A stretch of 40,370 bases of DNA from Alphaproteobacteria bacterium (GTDB taxonomy: Bacteria > Pseudomonadota > Alphaproteobacteria > Bin95): positions 1-40,370 of the forward strand of contig JAJEIH010000129.1 of assembly GCA_022827685.1 (NCBI GenBank). Reading direction: 5' to 3'. The stretch's first letter is position 1, and each line of letters opens with the position of its first letter. The translations under genes were made by a program, and so were the position numbers. Below are positions 1 to 8,114 of the stretch, piece by piece. The notes under the pieces were generated by a model, which saw only the letters and a program-made list of their open reading frames with translations, searched no databases and was not told the DNA's origin.

Positions 1-1
1 G

Positions 2-706
2 ATGCTCCGGGTGCTGCGCTTCCAGGCGGAGATCGCGGGGCTTGCCGGACCCGCCGGCGGGAACCGGGCCCGGCTCTGGCCGCTGGCGCATGAGGACGAG
101 TTCGGGGAGATCGAGGCGGGCGATGCCCTGGAGGCGGGCACCGAGCCCGGACCGCTCGCAGACGCCGTGCGGCAGGGCCATGCCCGCGCCGAACGCGCGC
201 TCGAACGCCACCGCGAGAGCCGGGAGGCGGTGGAGCGGCAGGAGGGCTTCGACGAAGCCGCGCATGAGGCGGCCGCCCGCAGGCTCGCCGCGGCCGTCGA
301 GGAGCGCACCCGCCTGCTCGTGAGCTTCGGCCCCCCGCCCGCGCCTGCCAATGACCTGCCCCCCGCCGACGACCCGCCCGAGGAGACCTACGAAGACTGC
401 CCCTGGGCCGGCGGCGGTGGCGGCGATGAGGACGGGATCGACGACGACCGCGCCGACGGGGCCGAACATGACTGGCTCTACCAGCGCCGCAACGGCTACG
501 GCGACATCTACGACCCCTGGGCACCCGACGAGGTCGAGGAGCGCAGGCAGAGCCGCCTCGAACGGGAACGGGAGGAAGAGGCCCGCCGCGGCGGCACGGA
601 CCGGGACGACGGCGACAAGGATGAGGACCGGGACGGCGACCCGGACTGGGCGGACGGGGACTGGTTCGACCGTGTGGAATTCGCCCCCGGCCATGACATC
701 GCATGA
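2..706 (+). CDS. Hypothetical acidic protein, possibly 5'-truncated by the window edge
   Basis: I do not recognise a family. The frame is open from the first ATG at base 2 to TGA at 704-706 (234 aa), and because the window begins here the true start may lie upstream. Residues 50-110 are rich in Arg, Glu and Ala and look helical or coiled-coil. The second half is low complexity: proline-rich, then a Gly/Asp run, then alternating Asp/Glu/Arg stretches to the C-terminus. No signal peptide, membrane segment or catalytic motif is visible. Third codon positions are G/C-rich as in neighbouring real genes, which supports coding. The last codons overlap a tandem 10-bp repeat (691-720). A charged, disordered tail is typical of accessory or phage-derived proteins, but that is only an analogy. 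Confidence 0.55.
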   Translation: MLRVLRFQAEIAGLAGPAGGNRARLWPLAHEDEFGEIEAGDALEAGTEPGPLADAVRQGHARAERALERHRESREAVERQEGFDEAAHEAAARRLAAAVEERTRLLVSFGPPPAPANDLPPADDPPEETYEDCPWAGGGGGDEDGIDDDRADGAEHDWLYQRRNGYGDIYDPWAPDEVEERRQSRLEREREEEARRGGTDRDDGDKDEDRDGDPDWADGDWFDRVEFAPGHDIA

Positions 707-720
707 CAATTCATGACGTT
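691..720 (-). repeat. Three tandem 10-bp units with core CATGAC
   Basis: Three consecutive 10-bp units (691-700, 701-710, 711-720) each contain CATGAC at the same offset; read on the minus strand this is GTCATG, preceded by T in two of the three units. The array spans the stop codon of the first gene. The same triple array occurs on the plus strand at 15241-15270. A repeat of one helical turn suggests a protein-binding site, but the binder is unknown. Confidence 0.6.
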
Positions 721-729
721 TCGAGAGGA

Positions 730-903
730 GGTCTCCGTCACCCCGACGCTTTTCCCATCATGCCCCCGAGCGGGGAAGCCGGGGCCTCGTGCAACAGGGG
801 CACCCCTTCGTCCGGAGACCCCGGATCGTCCCCGGATCGGGGGGGCCCGTCCCCCGCGAAGGCAGGGAGGACAGGCTGCCGGCGCGCCGTCCGGGGTGAC
901 GCA
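730..903. repeat. Composite palindromic intergenic repeat (REP-like)
   Basis: Nested inverted repeats fill the gap before dapF. GGTCTCCG (730-737) pairs with CGGAGACC (813-820). The sequence starting CGTCACCCCG at 737 is the near-complement of the one ending CGGGGTGACG near 902. The GTCACCCCGG core recurs at 39661-39765, so this belongs to a dispersed palindromic family. It could fold in RNA or DNA; no gene is visible in 707-1029. Confidence 0.55.
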
Positions 904-956
904 AGAGCGCCTGCGTTGCGAAGTCGCCCGAAACAGACCTGTGAATCCGGCCGCCA

Positions 957-985
957 TTGCGCGGGGCGGGCTTCGCACCTAGATA
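957..985 (+). promoter_or_regulatory. Putative sigma-70 promoter for dapF-mtaB-ftsY
   Basis: TTGCGC (957-962) is followed after exactly 17 bp by TAGATA (980-985). Transcription would begin about 35 bp upstream of the dapF ATG, leaving room for the GGAGG at 1013-1017. Both hexamers are imperfect, so the call rests on spacing and position. Confidence 0.4.
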
Positions 986-1029
986 GGGTCCGGCCGCCGG
1001 GAGCGGCATTCGGAGGTCGCCGGCAGAGA

Positions 1030-1869
1030 ATGGGCATTCCGTTCGTCAAGATGCACGGGCTCGGCAATGATTTCGTCGTTCTGGATGCGCGCGCCCGGCC
1101 GCTCGACTGGTCCGAGGCGGGCTACCGCCGCGTGGCGGACCGGCGCACCGGCATCGGCTGCGACCAGTTCATGGTGCTGCGCCCGCCCATGCGCGACGGC
1201 GACGTGTTCATGGAAATCCGCAATGCGGACGGCGGCGAAGTCGAGGCCTGCGGCAACGGCACGCGCTGCGTGGCGGCGCTCCTGTTCGACGAGCGCGGGC
1301 GCGGCGAGGCGGCGGTCGAGACCGTGGCCGGCACGCTCCGGGCGATGCAGGCGCCCGGCGGGTCGGTGCGGGTGGACATGGGGCCGGCGCGGCTTGGCTG
1401 GAACGAGATCCCGCTGGCCGGCCCTGCCGACACGCTTCGCCTGGACCTTGCCTGCGGCCCGCTCACGGAGCCGACGGCTACCAACATCGGCAATCCGCAC
1501 GCCACCTTCTTCGTGGACGACGCCGAGGCGGTGGACCTGGAAGCCTGGGGGCCGGAGGTCGAGCATCACGCCCTCTTCCCGGAGCGCGCCAATGTGGGCG
1601 TGGCGGAGATGCAGGGTCAGGAGGCGATGCGGCTCCGCGTCTGGGAGCGCGGCGTCGGCATCACGCGGGCCTGCGGCACCGGCGCCTGCGCGGCGGCCGC
1701 GGCTGCCGTTCGGCGGGGACTCGGCGAGCGCCGGATGGAAGTGCGCCTCGACGGCGGGCCGCTCGGCATCGAATGGCGCGAGAGCGACGGCCATCTGCTG
1801 ATGACCGGGCCGGCTGCGGTGAGCTTCCGGGGCGAGCTTGAGGCGCATGTGCCGGAGGCGGGGCCGTGA
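1030..1869 (+). CDS. dapF: Diaminopimelate epimerase
   Basis: Cytoplasmic PLP-independent epimerase converting LL- to meso-diaminopimelate for lysine and peptidoglycan synthesis. The 279-aa product has the family length (about 275). Both catalytic cysteines sit in canonical contexts: Cys74 in ACGNGTRC and Cys215 in RACGTGAC. The N-terminal motif MHGLGNDF and the central NIGNPHATFF, both family signatures, are present. ATG 1030 was chosen because the conserved N-terminus begins there and GGAGG lies 12 bp upstream; the open frame extends further upstream without homology. The TGA (1867-1869) overlaps the GTG start of mtaB by four bases, so dapF is first in a translationally coupled dapF-mtaB-ftsY operon, an arrangement typical of alphaproteobacteria. 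Confidence 0.97.
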   Translation: MGIPFVKMHGLGNDFVVLDARARPLDWSEAGYRRVADRRTGIGCDQFMVLRPPMRDGDVFMEIRNADGGEVEACGNGTRCVAALLFDERGRGEAAVETVAGTLRAMQAPGGSVRVDMGPARLGWNEIPLAGPADTLRLDLACGPLTEPTATNIGNPHATFFVDDAEAVDLEAWGPEVEHHALFPERANVGVAEMQGQEAMRLRVWERGVGITRACGTGACAAAAAAVRRGLGERRMEVRLDGGPLGIEWRESDGHLLMTGPAAVSFRGELEAHVPEAGP

Positions 1870-3110
1870 CCGCCGAGATCGTCACCTTTGGCTGCCGCCT
1901 CAATGCCTGGGAGTCGGAGGCGATGCGCCGGCTGACGGCCGGGGCCGGGCTTTCGGACGCCCTGGTCTTCAACACCTGCGCGGTGACGGCGGAGGCCGAG
2001 CGGCAGGCGCGGCAGGCGATCCGCAAGGCCCGGCGCGAACGGCCCGGCGCGCAGATCGTTGTTACCGGCTGCGCCGCGCAGATTGCGCCCGAACGCTGGC
2101 TCGCGATGGAGGAGGTGGACCGGGTCGTCGGCAATGCCGAGAAGCTGACCGCCGAAGCCTGGAAGCCGGACGCGCCGCCGGCGCTGGTGAACGACATCAT
2201 GAGCGTGCGGGAAACCGCTCCGCATCTTCTGGACGGCTTCGGCGGCCGGGCGCGGGCCTTCGTGCAGGTGCAGCAGGGCTGCGACCATCGCTGCACCTTC
2301 TGCATCATCCCCTATGGACGGGGACCCGGCCGCAGCGTGCCGCTCGGCGAGATCGCGGCGCAGACCCGCCGGCTGCTGGAAGCGGGCGCGGCCGAGATCG
2401 TGTTGACCGGCGTGGACATCGCGTCCTGGGGCTCCGACCTGCCGGGTGCCCCCCGGTTGGGGCAGGCGGTCCGGCGCTTGCTGGCGCAGGTCCCGGAGCT
2501 CCGGCGGCTCAGGCTCTCCTCCGTCGATCCCGCCGCCATCGACGATGACCTCCTCCGGCTGCTGGCGGAGGAGCCGCGGCTGATGCCGCATCTGCACCTC
2601 TCGGCGCAGGCGGGCGACGACATGGTGCTGAAGCGGATGAAACGCCGGCACTTGGCGGCCGATGTCGTCTCGCTTTGCGAACGGCTGAAGGCGCTGCGTC
2701 CCGAAATCGCCTTCGGGGCGGACCTGATCGCGGGCTTCCCGACCGAGACCGAGACGATGTTCGCCCGGAGCCTCGAACTGGTGGAAGCCTGTCCGCTCAC
2801 CTGGCTGCATGTCTTCCCCTATTCGCCGCGCCGGGGCACGCCGGCGGCGCGAATGCCGCAAGTGCCGGCGCCGTTGCGCAAGGAACGCGCCCGCCGGCTC
2901 AGAGACACGGGCGAGGCGGCTGCCGGGCGCTTCCTCGAGAGCCGGGTCGGCTGCATGGAGCGCGTCGCCGTCGAGCGCGAAGGCGTCGGACGCACCGAGC
3001 AGTTCGCGCCCGCCGCGCTTCAGGGGGCGGCGCGCCCGGGTTCGGTCCGGAACGCGCGTGTCCGCGGGGTCGAGGCGGGACGGCTGGTCGCGGAAGTGCT
3101 CGCGGCGTGA
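1866..3110 (+). CDS. mtaB: tRNA t6A37 methylthiotransferase MtaB
   Basis: Radical-SAM methylthiotransferase that converts t6A to ms2t6A at position 37 of ANN-decoding tRNAs. The 414-aa protein has the N-terminal methylthiotransferase domain with three iron-sulfur cysteines (Cys10, Cys38, Cys69) and a radical-SAM domain with CxxxCxxC at Cys139, Cys143 and Cys146 followed by IIPYGRGPGRS. A TRAM-like C-terminus follows from about residue 355. The short N-terminus fits MtaB rather than MiaB. Its GTG start overlaps the dapF stop (GTGA), and its own stop overlaps the ftsY GTG in the same way, so all three genes are probably co-translated. Confidence 0.93.
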   Translation: MTAEIVTFGCRLNAWESEAMRRLTAGAGLSDALVFNTCAVTAEAERQARQAIRKARRERPGAQIVVTGCAAQIAPERWLAMEEVDRVVGNAEKLTAEAWKPDAPPALVNDIMSVRETAPHLLDGFGGRARAFVQVQQGCDHRCTFCIIPYGRGPGRSVPLGEIAAQTRRLLEAGAAEIVLTGVDIASWGSDLPGAPRLGQAVRRLLAQVPELRRLRLSSVDPAAIDDDLLRLLAEEPRLMPHLHLSAQAGDDMVLKRMKRRHLAADVVSLCERLKALRPEIAFGADLIAGFPTETETMFARSLELVEACPLTWLHVFPYSPRRGTPAARMPQVPAPLRKERARRLRDTGEAAAGRFLESRVGCMERVAVEREGVGRTEQFAPAALQGAARPGSVRNARVRGVEAGRLVAEVLAA

Positions 3111-4021
3111 ACTGGCTTCAGCGGCTGAGGCAGGGGCTGTCGCGATCCTCCGACCGCCTCGCCGACGGGATTGCGGGCATCTTCTACCGGCGGCGGCTGG
3201 ACGAGGAGGCGCTGGAGGAGCTGGAAGACCTGCTCATCATGGCGGACCTCGGGCCGGCCACAGCCGCGCGGCTCGCCTCCGGCCTTGCGCGCGCGCGCTT
3301 CGGCACGGAGGTCTCCGGCGAGGAGGTGCGCGGGGTGCTGGCCGACGAGATCGCCGGCCTGCTGGAGCCGGTGGCCCGCCCGCTCGTCGCCGATCCGGCG
3401 CGCAAGCCCCATGTCATCCTGGTGGTGGGCGTGAACGGCACCGGCAAGACGACGACCATCGGCAAGCTCGCCCACGCCTTCCGCGCCGAAGGCAAGACCG
3501 TGCTGCTGGCGGCGGGCGACACCTTCCGCGCGGCGGCGGTGGAGCAATTGCAGCTATGGGGGGAGCGGGTCGGTGCGCCGGTCGTCGCGAGGCCGACGGG
3601 GGCGGACGCCGCAGGGCTGGTCTTCGACGCCCACGGGCAGGCGATCCGGGACGGAACCGACATCCTGCTGATCGACACGGCCGGGCGGCTCCACAACAAG
3701 GCCAACCTGATGGACGAGCTTTCCAAGATCACCCGCGTGATCGCCAAGCAGGATGGGGACGCGCCGCACGACACGGTGCTGACGCTCGACGCCACCACCG
3801 GGCAGAACGCGCTGCAACAGGTCCGCGCCTTCCGCGACATGGCCGAGGTGACGGGCCTGATCGTGACCAAGCTCGACGGCTCGGCCAGGGGCGGCGTGGT
3901 CGTGGCGCTGGCCGAGAGTGTCGGCCTGCCGGTCCACGCCGTCGGCGTCGGCGAAGGCGAGGAAGACCTCCGCCCCTTCGCCCCCCGGGATTTCGCCCGC
4001 AGCCTGATGGGGCTGGAGTGA
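3107..4021 (+). CDS. ftsY: Signal recognition particle receptor FtsY
   Basis: SRP-family GTPase that docks ribosome-nascent-chain/SRP complexes at the inner membrane and Sec translocon. The 304-aa product has a short N-terminal amphipathic segment (FtsY of many bacteria carries a long acidic A domain, absent here), the helical N domain (about 30-95) and the G domain. Visible motifs are the P-loop GVNGTGKT (108-115), DTFRAAA (138-144), DTAGR (190-194) and TKLDG (254-258). GTG 3107 was chosen for the four-base overlap with mtaB and because MNWLQRLRQGL is a typical alphaproteobacterial FtsY start; the longer open frame upstream lies inside mtaB. Last gene of the operon. Confidence 0.95.
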   Translation: MNWLQRLRQGLSRSSDRLADGIAGIFYRRRLDEEALEELEDLLIMADLGPATAARLASGLARARFGTEVSGEEVRGVLADEIAGLLEPVARPLVADPARKPHVILVVGVNGTGKTTTIGKLAHAFRAEGKTVLLAAGDTFRAAAVEQLQLWGERVGAPVVARPTGADAAGLVFDAHGQAIRDGTDILLIDTAGRLHNKANLMDELSKITRVIAKQDGDAPHDTVLTLDATTGQNALQQVRAFRDMAEVTGLIVTKLDGSARGGVVVALAESVGLPVHAVGVGEGEEDLRPFAPRDFARSLMGLE

Positions 4022-4035
4022 GCAGGGCATGGTGA

Positions 4036-4098
4036 ATGGGTGCGACAGCCCGCTTCGTCGGGACAGCGAGGCAAGTCGAGATCGTCGACTACCATTGA
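4036..4098 (+). pseudogene. Vestigial HigB toxin C-terminus
   Basis: Directly upstream of the antitoxin gene, a 20-codon stretch ends in VEIVDYH and TGA at 4096-4098. HigB/RelE-type toxins paired with HigA usually end in a very similar V-x-x-x-DYH. An in-frame TGA at 4033-4035 precedes it and no further toxin sequence is visible before ftsY ends. I infer that most of higB was deleted and only its tail, which overlaps the higA ribosome-binding region, survives. Short, so moderate confidence. Confidence 0.5.
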
Positions 4099-4112
4099 AG
4101 GAGGTAAGCGAT

Positions 4113-4463
4113 ATGACCGTCCGGCGCGAAGACCTGGAGCGGGGCGCGGTGCAGTTTTCGGACGTCGTCGCCGGCGGCCGGCTGGCGCCGGTGCATCCCG
4201 GAGAAGTCCTGCGCGATGAGTTCCTGGCGCCGATGGACCTCAGCGTTTATGCGCTTGCCAAAGCGCTGAAGGTTTCAAGGGCGCGTCTAAACGATCTGGT
4301 GCGCGGCCGGCGGGCCGTTACAACCGATACTGCGCTGCGGCTGGGGCGCTATTTCGGTACCACGCCGGATTTCTGGATCAATCTTCAGGTCCGATACGAA
4401 TTGGATGCCTCCGATGCCCTTCGCGCGCGGATCGAAAGAGAGATCGCGCCCCGTGCAGCGTAA
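4113..4463 (+). CDS. higA: HigA-family antitoxin (helix-turn-helix), orphan
   Basis: 116-aa VapI/HigA-type antitoxin: a DNA-binding protein that normally neutralises a HigB mRNA interferase and represses its own operon. The family pattern is clear: HPGEVLRDEFL, then the helix-turn-helix (about residues 45-80, with SVYALAKALKVSRARLNDLV), then TDTALRLGRYFGTTPDFWINLQ. ATG 4113 is preceded by a strong AAGGAGGT (4097-4104); the frame opens further upstream but without homology. The extra N-terminal 25 residues before HPGEV are longer than in many HigA proteins. The toxin gene expected just upstream is reduced to a tail, so this is probably a solitary antitoxin that may act as a repressor or protect against related toxins. 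Confidence 0.88.
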   Translation: MTVRREDLERGAVQFSDVVAGGRLAPVHPGEVLRDEFLAPMDLSVYALAKALKVSRARLNDLVRGRRAVTTDTALRLGRYFGTTPDFWINLQVRYELDASDALRARIEREIAPRAA

Positions 4464-4485
4464 GGCCAATCCATACGAGCGCTAT

Positions 4486-5202
4486 TCACCTTGTCCCCCG
4501 CCCTCCCAAAGCCAGCCGCGCGATGACGCCGCGCAGCGTGCGGACCTCCTGGCCGGTGAGGCCGGCGCGGGCGAAGACGGCGCGGAGATTGCGCTGGACG
4601 GTGGGCTTGAGCTTGGCCTCGCGGTAATAGCCGGCATCGTCGAGCGCGCCGTCGAGATGTTGCCAGAAGCCCTCGAAAGCCTCTGCCGAAGCAAGCTCGC
4701 TCGGCGGTGGCGGGACGGGTGCCGAGCCGGCCATGCGCCACTCCCATGCCACCAGGAACACAGCCTGGGCGAGATTGAGCGAGGGGAAGTCCGGATTGAG
4801 CGGCGCCTCGACTATGCCGGCGGCGAGCCCCACCTCGTCATTGTCGAGGCCGCTGCGCTCCGGGCCGAACAGCACGCCCGTTCGCGCCCCGGAAGCGCGC
4901 AGCAGGCAGGCTGCCTCGCGGGGGCCGCGGACGGGCTTCTCGACATCGCGCCGCCGCGCCGTCGTCGCCAGCACGAGTTGCAGGTCGGCAACCGCTTCCG
5001 CCGCGGTGTCGAAGACGCGCGCATTCCCGATCACGGCGTCCGCGCCGGCCGCTGCCGCTTGCGCCGCCGGGTTCGGCCAGCCGTCGCGCGGGGCGACGAG
5101 CCTGAGTTCGTCCAACCCGCAGTTCAGCATGGCGCGCGCCGCCATGCCGATATTCTCGCCGAGTTGCGGGCGCACCAGCACGATGGCGGGCGGGCGGCTC
5201 AC
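4486..5202 (-). CDS. trmJ: tRNA (cytidine/uridine-2'-O)-methyltransferase TrmJ
   Basis: SPOUT-fold methyltransferase modifying the 2'-OH of tRNA nucleotide 32 with S-adenosylmethionine. The 238-aa product carries the three SPOUT motifs: LVRPQLGENIGMAARA near the N-terminus, VLFGPERSGLDNDE in the middle and NPDFPSLNLAQAV forming the trefoil-knot SAM pocket. Length matches E. coli TrmJ (about 246). Translation starts at GTG (5202-5200), which overlaps the cimA TGA by four bases (GTGA), so trmJ is coupled to cimA on the minus strand. Confidence 0.92.
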   Translation of the reverse strand: MSRPPAIVLVRPQLGENIGMAARAMLNCGLDELRLVAPRDGWPNPAAQAAAAGADAVIGNARVFDTAAEAVADLQLVLATTARRRDVEKPVRGPREAACLLRASGARTGVLFGPERSGLDNDEVGLAAGIVEAPLNPDFPSLNLAQAVFLVAWEWRMAGSAPVPPPPSELASAEAFEGFWQHLDGALDDAGYYREAKLKPTVQRNLRAVFARAGLTGQEVRTLRGVIARLALGGRGTR

Positions 5203-6785
5203 CGTTCGGTGCTGAGCAGCTTGTAGGTCAGGCTGTCGTTCAAGGCCTCGTAGGAGGCATTGATGATGTTCCCGGAGACGCCGACCGTGGTCCAGTGCGC
5301 GCCCGTCTCGTCGGCGCTTTCGATCAGCACCCGCGTGACGGCCGCCGTGCCGTCGCCGGGCGTGAGGATGCGCACCCGGTAGTCGGTGAGCCGCACGCCT
5401 TCGAGGCAGGCATAGTCCGGCAGGAGCGCGAGGCGGAGCGCGGCGTCGAGCGCGTTCACCGGCCCGTTGCCCTCCGCCACCTGCATGGACCGGCGCCCAT
5501 CGACGGAGAGCTTCACCACGGCCTCCGACATGGTCACCAGCTCTCGCCGGGCGTTGAAGCGCCGCTCGTCCGTGACCCGGAAGCTGTCGAGCGACCAGTA
5601 GTCCGGCACGGTCTGGAGCATCCGGCGGGCCAACAGCTCGAAGCTCGCTACCGCGCCGTCATAGGCATAGCCCTGGAACTCACGCTCCTTCACCAGATCG
5701 ACCAGACGCGCAACACGCGGGTCGTCCCGGTCCACATCGAGGCCGATCTCCCGGAAGCGCGAGAGAATGTTCGCGCGGCCCGACTGGTCCGAGACCAGGA
5801 TCTGGCGCTTGTTGCCGACTACCTCCGGCGCGATGTGCTCGTAGAAGGCCGGATCCTTCTCCACCGCCGAGACATGCAGCCCCGCCTTGTGCGCGAACGC
5901 CGAGGCGCCGACATAGGGCGCATGGCGGTTCGACGGGCGGTTGAGCCGCTCGTCGAATGTCCGCGAAATCTGCGTGAGACGCTCCAGCCCGTCCGCCGGA
6001 ACCCCGGTCTCGAAGCCCATCTTGAGGGTAAGCGTCGGCAGCAGCGTCACGAGGTCGGCATTGCCGCAGCGCTCGCCCAGGCCGTTCAGCGTGCCCTGCA
6101 CCTGCCGGGCGCCGGCGCGCACCGCGGTCAGCGTGTTGGCAACGGCATTGCCGGTGTCGTTATGAGCATGGATGCCGAGCCGGCTTCCCGGCACGATGTC
6201 GGCCGCCCGCGCGACCGCCGCCTCGACTTCGTGGGGCAGAGCGCCGCCGTTGGTGTCGCAGAGAACGACCCAGCGCGCGCCGGCTTCCAGCGCCGTCTCC
6301 AGCACCTTGAGCGCATAGTCCGGATTGGCCCTGTAGCCGTCGAAGAAATGCTCGGCGTCGAATAGCGCTTCCTTGTTGCGCCGGACGATCTCCGCGATGG
6401 AATCGCGGATCATCGCCAGGTTCTCGTCAAGCGAAACGCCGAGCGCCGCCTCCGCATGGCGTGCATCGGACTTGCCGACCAGGCAGATCGTATCGACGCG
6501 CGAGCGCAGCGTGACAGCGAGACCCGGATCGTTGGCGGCCGAACGACCTGCGCGGCGCGTCATGCCGAAGGCGGTGAGACGGGCGCGGCAGAGCGCCGGC
6601 GGGTCTGCGAAGAACCTGTCGTCGGTCGGGTTGGCGCCGGGCCAGCCGCCCTCGACATAGTCGATGCCGAGCGCATCGAGGTCGCGTGCGATGGCGGCCT
6701 TGTCCGCGACATTGAAATCGACGCCCTGGGTCTGGGCGCCGTCGCGCAGCGTCGTGTCGAACAGGTAGAGGCGGTTGTCGTTCAT
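5199..6785 (-). CDS. cimA: (R)-citramalate synthase
   Basis: Condenses pyruvate with acetyl-CoA to (R)-citramalate, the threonine-independent entry into isoleucine synthesis. The 528-aa product is the long form of the LeuA/CimA family. The N-terminal TIM barrel starts with LYLFDTTLRDGAQTQG; metal-binding HAHNDTGNAVANT and the HKAGLHVSAVEKDP segment follow; the C-terminal LeuA-dimer regulatory domain extends from about residue 395. The pattern fits citramalate synthase rather than 2-isopropylmalate or homocitrate synthase. ATG 6785 was chosen because homology begins there; the frame opens 26 codons earlier without conserved sequence. First gene of a cimA-trmJ minus-strand pair, divergent from the epimerase gene at 6926. 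Confidence 0.9.
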   Translation of the reverse strand: MNDNRLYLFDTTLRDGAQTQGVDFNVADKAAIARDLDALGIDYVEGGWPGANPTDDRFFADPPALCRARLTAFGMTRRAGRSAANDPGLAVTLRSRVDTICLVGKSDARHAEAALGVSLDENLAMIRDSIAEIVRRNKEALFDAEHFFDGYRANPDYALKVLETALEAGARWVVLCDTNGGALPHEVEAAVARAADIVPGSRLGIHAHNDTGNAVANTLTAVRAGARQVQGTLNGLGERCGNADLVTLLPTLTLKMGFETGVPADGLERLTQISRTFDERLNRPSNRHAPYVGASAFAHKAGLHVSAVEKDPAFYEHIAPEVVGNKRQILVSDQSGRANILSRFREIGLDVDRDDPRVARLVDLVKEREFQGYAYDGAVASFELLARRMLQTVPDYWSLDSFRVTDERRFNARRELVTMSEAVVKLSVDGRRSMQVAEGNGPVNALDAALRLALLPDYACLEGVRLTDYRVRILTPGDGTAAVTRVLIESADETGAHWTTVGVSGNIINASYEALNDSLTYKLLSTER

Positions 6786-6925
6786 GGCGGCCCCCGGCCG
6801 GACAGGCAGGCGCCGGGGTATAGCGCCCCCGCCGTGCCGGGTCGAGGCATGTGCGCCTTCCACGATTGAACGCCGCCCCGGCTCGGTTATGGTGCCGGCG
6901 CGCCCGCAATGCGAACCGACCGCCC

Positions 6926-7885
6926 ATGAGCATTCTCGTCACCGGCGTCGCCGGCTTCATCGGCATGCACGCCGCCGCCGCCCTGCTTGCCCGCGGCGAG
7001 GTGGTCATCGGCATCGACAATCTCGACGACTATTACGACCCGACGCTGAAGCAGGCCCGGCTTGCGCGCCTGAACGGCCTGCCCGGCTTTACCTTCCTGC
7101 GTGCTGACATCGCCGATGACGGAGCGATGGACCGGCTGGCGCTCGACGGTGTGGACCGCATCCTGCACCTCGCCGCGCAGGCCGGTGTGCGCTATTCGCT
7201 GGAAAACCCGCGCGCCTATGTCCGGGCCAACATCGCAGGCCACCTGAACCTGCTGGAACTGGCCCGGCGGCTGGAAGTCTCGCATTTCGTCTATGCGAGC
7301 TCTTCCTCGGTTTATGGGGATGCCGGCTCCGGTCCGCTGGCCGTCGATGCGCCTGCCGATCGGCCGTTGTCGCTCTACGCGGCTACCAAGCGAAGCGACG
7401 AGTTGATGACGGAGTGCTATGCGCATCTTTACGGCTTTCGTGCGACGGGGCTGCGCTATTTCACGGTTTACGGGCCCTGGGGCCGGCCCGACATGGCGCC
7501 GACCCTGTTTGCGCGCGCCATGCTTGCCGGCGAGCCGATCCGGGTCTTCAACCGAGGCCGGCTGGCCCGCGACTTCACCTTCGTGGAGGACGCGGTCGCA
7601 GGCACGCTCGGCGCACTCGACCGGACCGGAGAAGGCCACCGGATCTACAATATCGGCAACGGCCGCGCCGAGCCGCTCATGCGCTTCATCGAGACGCTGG
7701 AGGCCGCGCTCGGCGTTGAGGCCCGGATCGACTTCCGGCCGATGCAGCCTGGCGACGTGCTGGAAACCTGCGCCGATATCGGCGAAGCGGCGCGGCATTT
7801 CGGCTATGCGCCCCGGACAGCCATCGACGAAGGGCTGCCGCGCTTCTCCTCATGGTACCGGGCCTATTACGGCCCGGACAGGTAA
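6926..7885 (+). CDS. NAD-dependent nucleotide-sugar epimerase (UDP-glucuronate 4-epimerase type)
   Basis: Extended short-chain dehydrogenase acting on UDP-sugars in the cytoplasm. The 319-aa protein has the Rossmann motif GVAGFIG (7-13), the segment DNLDDYYDPTLK characteristic of UDP-glucuronate/galacturonate 4-epimerases, and the catalytic triad: serines in YASSSSVYG (123-131), Tyr151 and Lys155. ATG 6926 is where homology begins; the open frame upstream has none. A UDP-sugar dehydrogenase at 10138 on the same strand would supply a UDP-uronic acid, so the two probably make precursors for capsule, LPS or exopolysaccharide. UDP-glucose 4-epimerase (GalE) or a dTDP-sugar enzyme are less likely alternatives. 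Confidence 0.85.
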   Translation: MSILVTGVAGFIGMHAAAALLARGEVVIGIDNLDDYYDPTLKQARLARLNGLPGFTFLRADIADDGAMDRLALDGVDRILHLAAQAGVRYSLENPRAYVRANIAGHLNLLELARRLEVSHFVYASSSSVYGDAGSGPLAVDAPADRPLSLYAATKRSDELMTECYAHLYGFRATGLRYFTVYGPWGRPDMAPTLFARAMLAGEPIRVFNRGRLARDFTFVEDAVAGTLGALDRTGEGHRIYNIGNGRAEPLMRFIETLEAALGVEARIDFRPMQPGDVLETCADIGEAARHFGYAPRTAIDEGLPRFSSWYRAYYGPDR

Positions 7886-7957
7886 CCGCGGCGTTGGGAG
7901 CGAATGCCCGGACGGGCGAAGCCCGACATCAGTTATGCGTGTTTTTCATTTAGTTTT

Positions 7958-7982
7958 CTGAAAATTGCATTTTGATTTTCAG
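7958..7982. repeat. AT-rich perfect inverted repeat between convergent genes
   Basis: CTGAAAAT (7958-7965) and ATTTTCAG (7975-7982) form a perfect 8-bp dyad around 9 bp, inside a conspicuously AT-rich patch of the 229-bp gap between the epimerase gene and the converging rpiR-like gene. It may be a bidirectional transcription end or an operator; no run of T follows the stem directly, so terminator function is uncertain. Confidence 0.45.
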
Positions 7983-8114
7983 ATGCATGACAGTACCGGG
8001 GTTTGATCCAATGCGCATTTTTCCAGCTGTCCGCGCTGCCGGACCGTTTGGGAGGGGGGATGATTCGGACACTGTACCGGCAGGGAAGGTCCTGGTGCCC
8101 GCAGCGCTTCGGAG

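Noticed and set aside
703-1029. Upstream extension of dapF (open frame from 703)
   Set aside because: The 109 extra residues show no homology, consist of palindromic repeat sequence, and the conserved DapF N-terminus with a ribosome site begins at 1030.
1838-2548. Long alternative-frame open frames overlapping dapF, mtaB and ftsY
   Set aside because: They are Arg/Pro/Gly-rich shadows produced by GC-rich codon bias; the real genes on the same bases have family motifs throughout.
5295-6365. 356-codon plus-strand frame opposite cimA
   Set aside because: Antisense shadow of cimA with no recognisable motif; the minus-strand product is a complete citramalate synthase.
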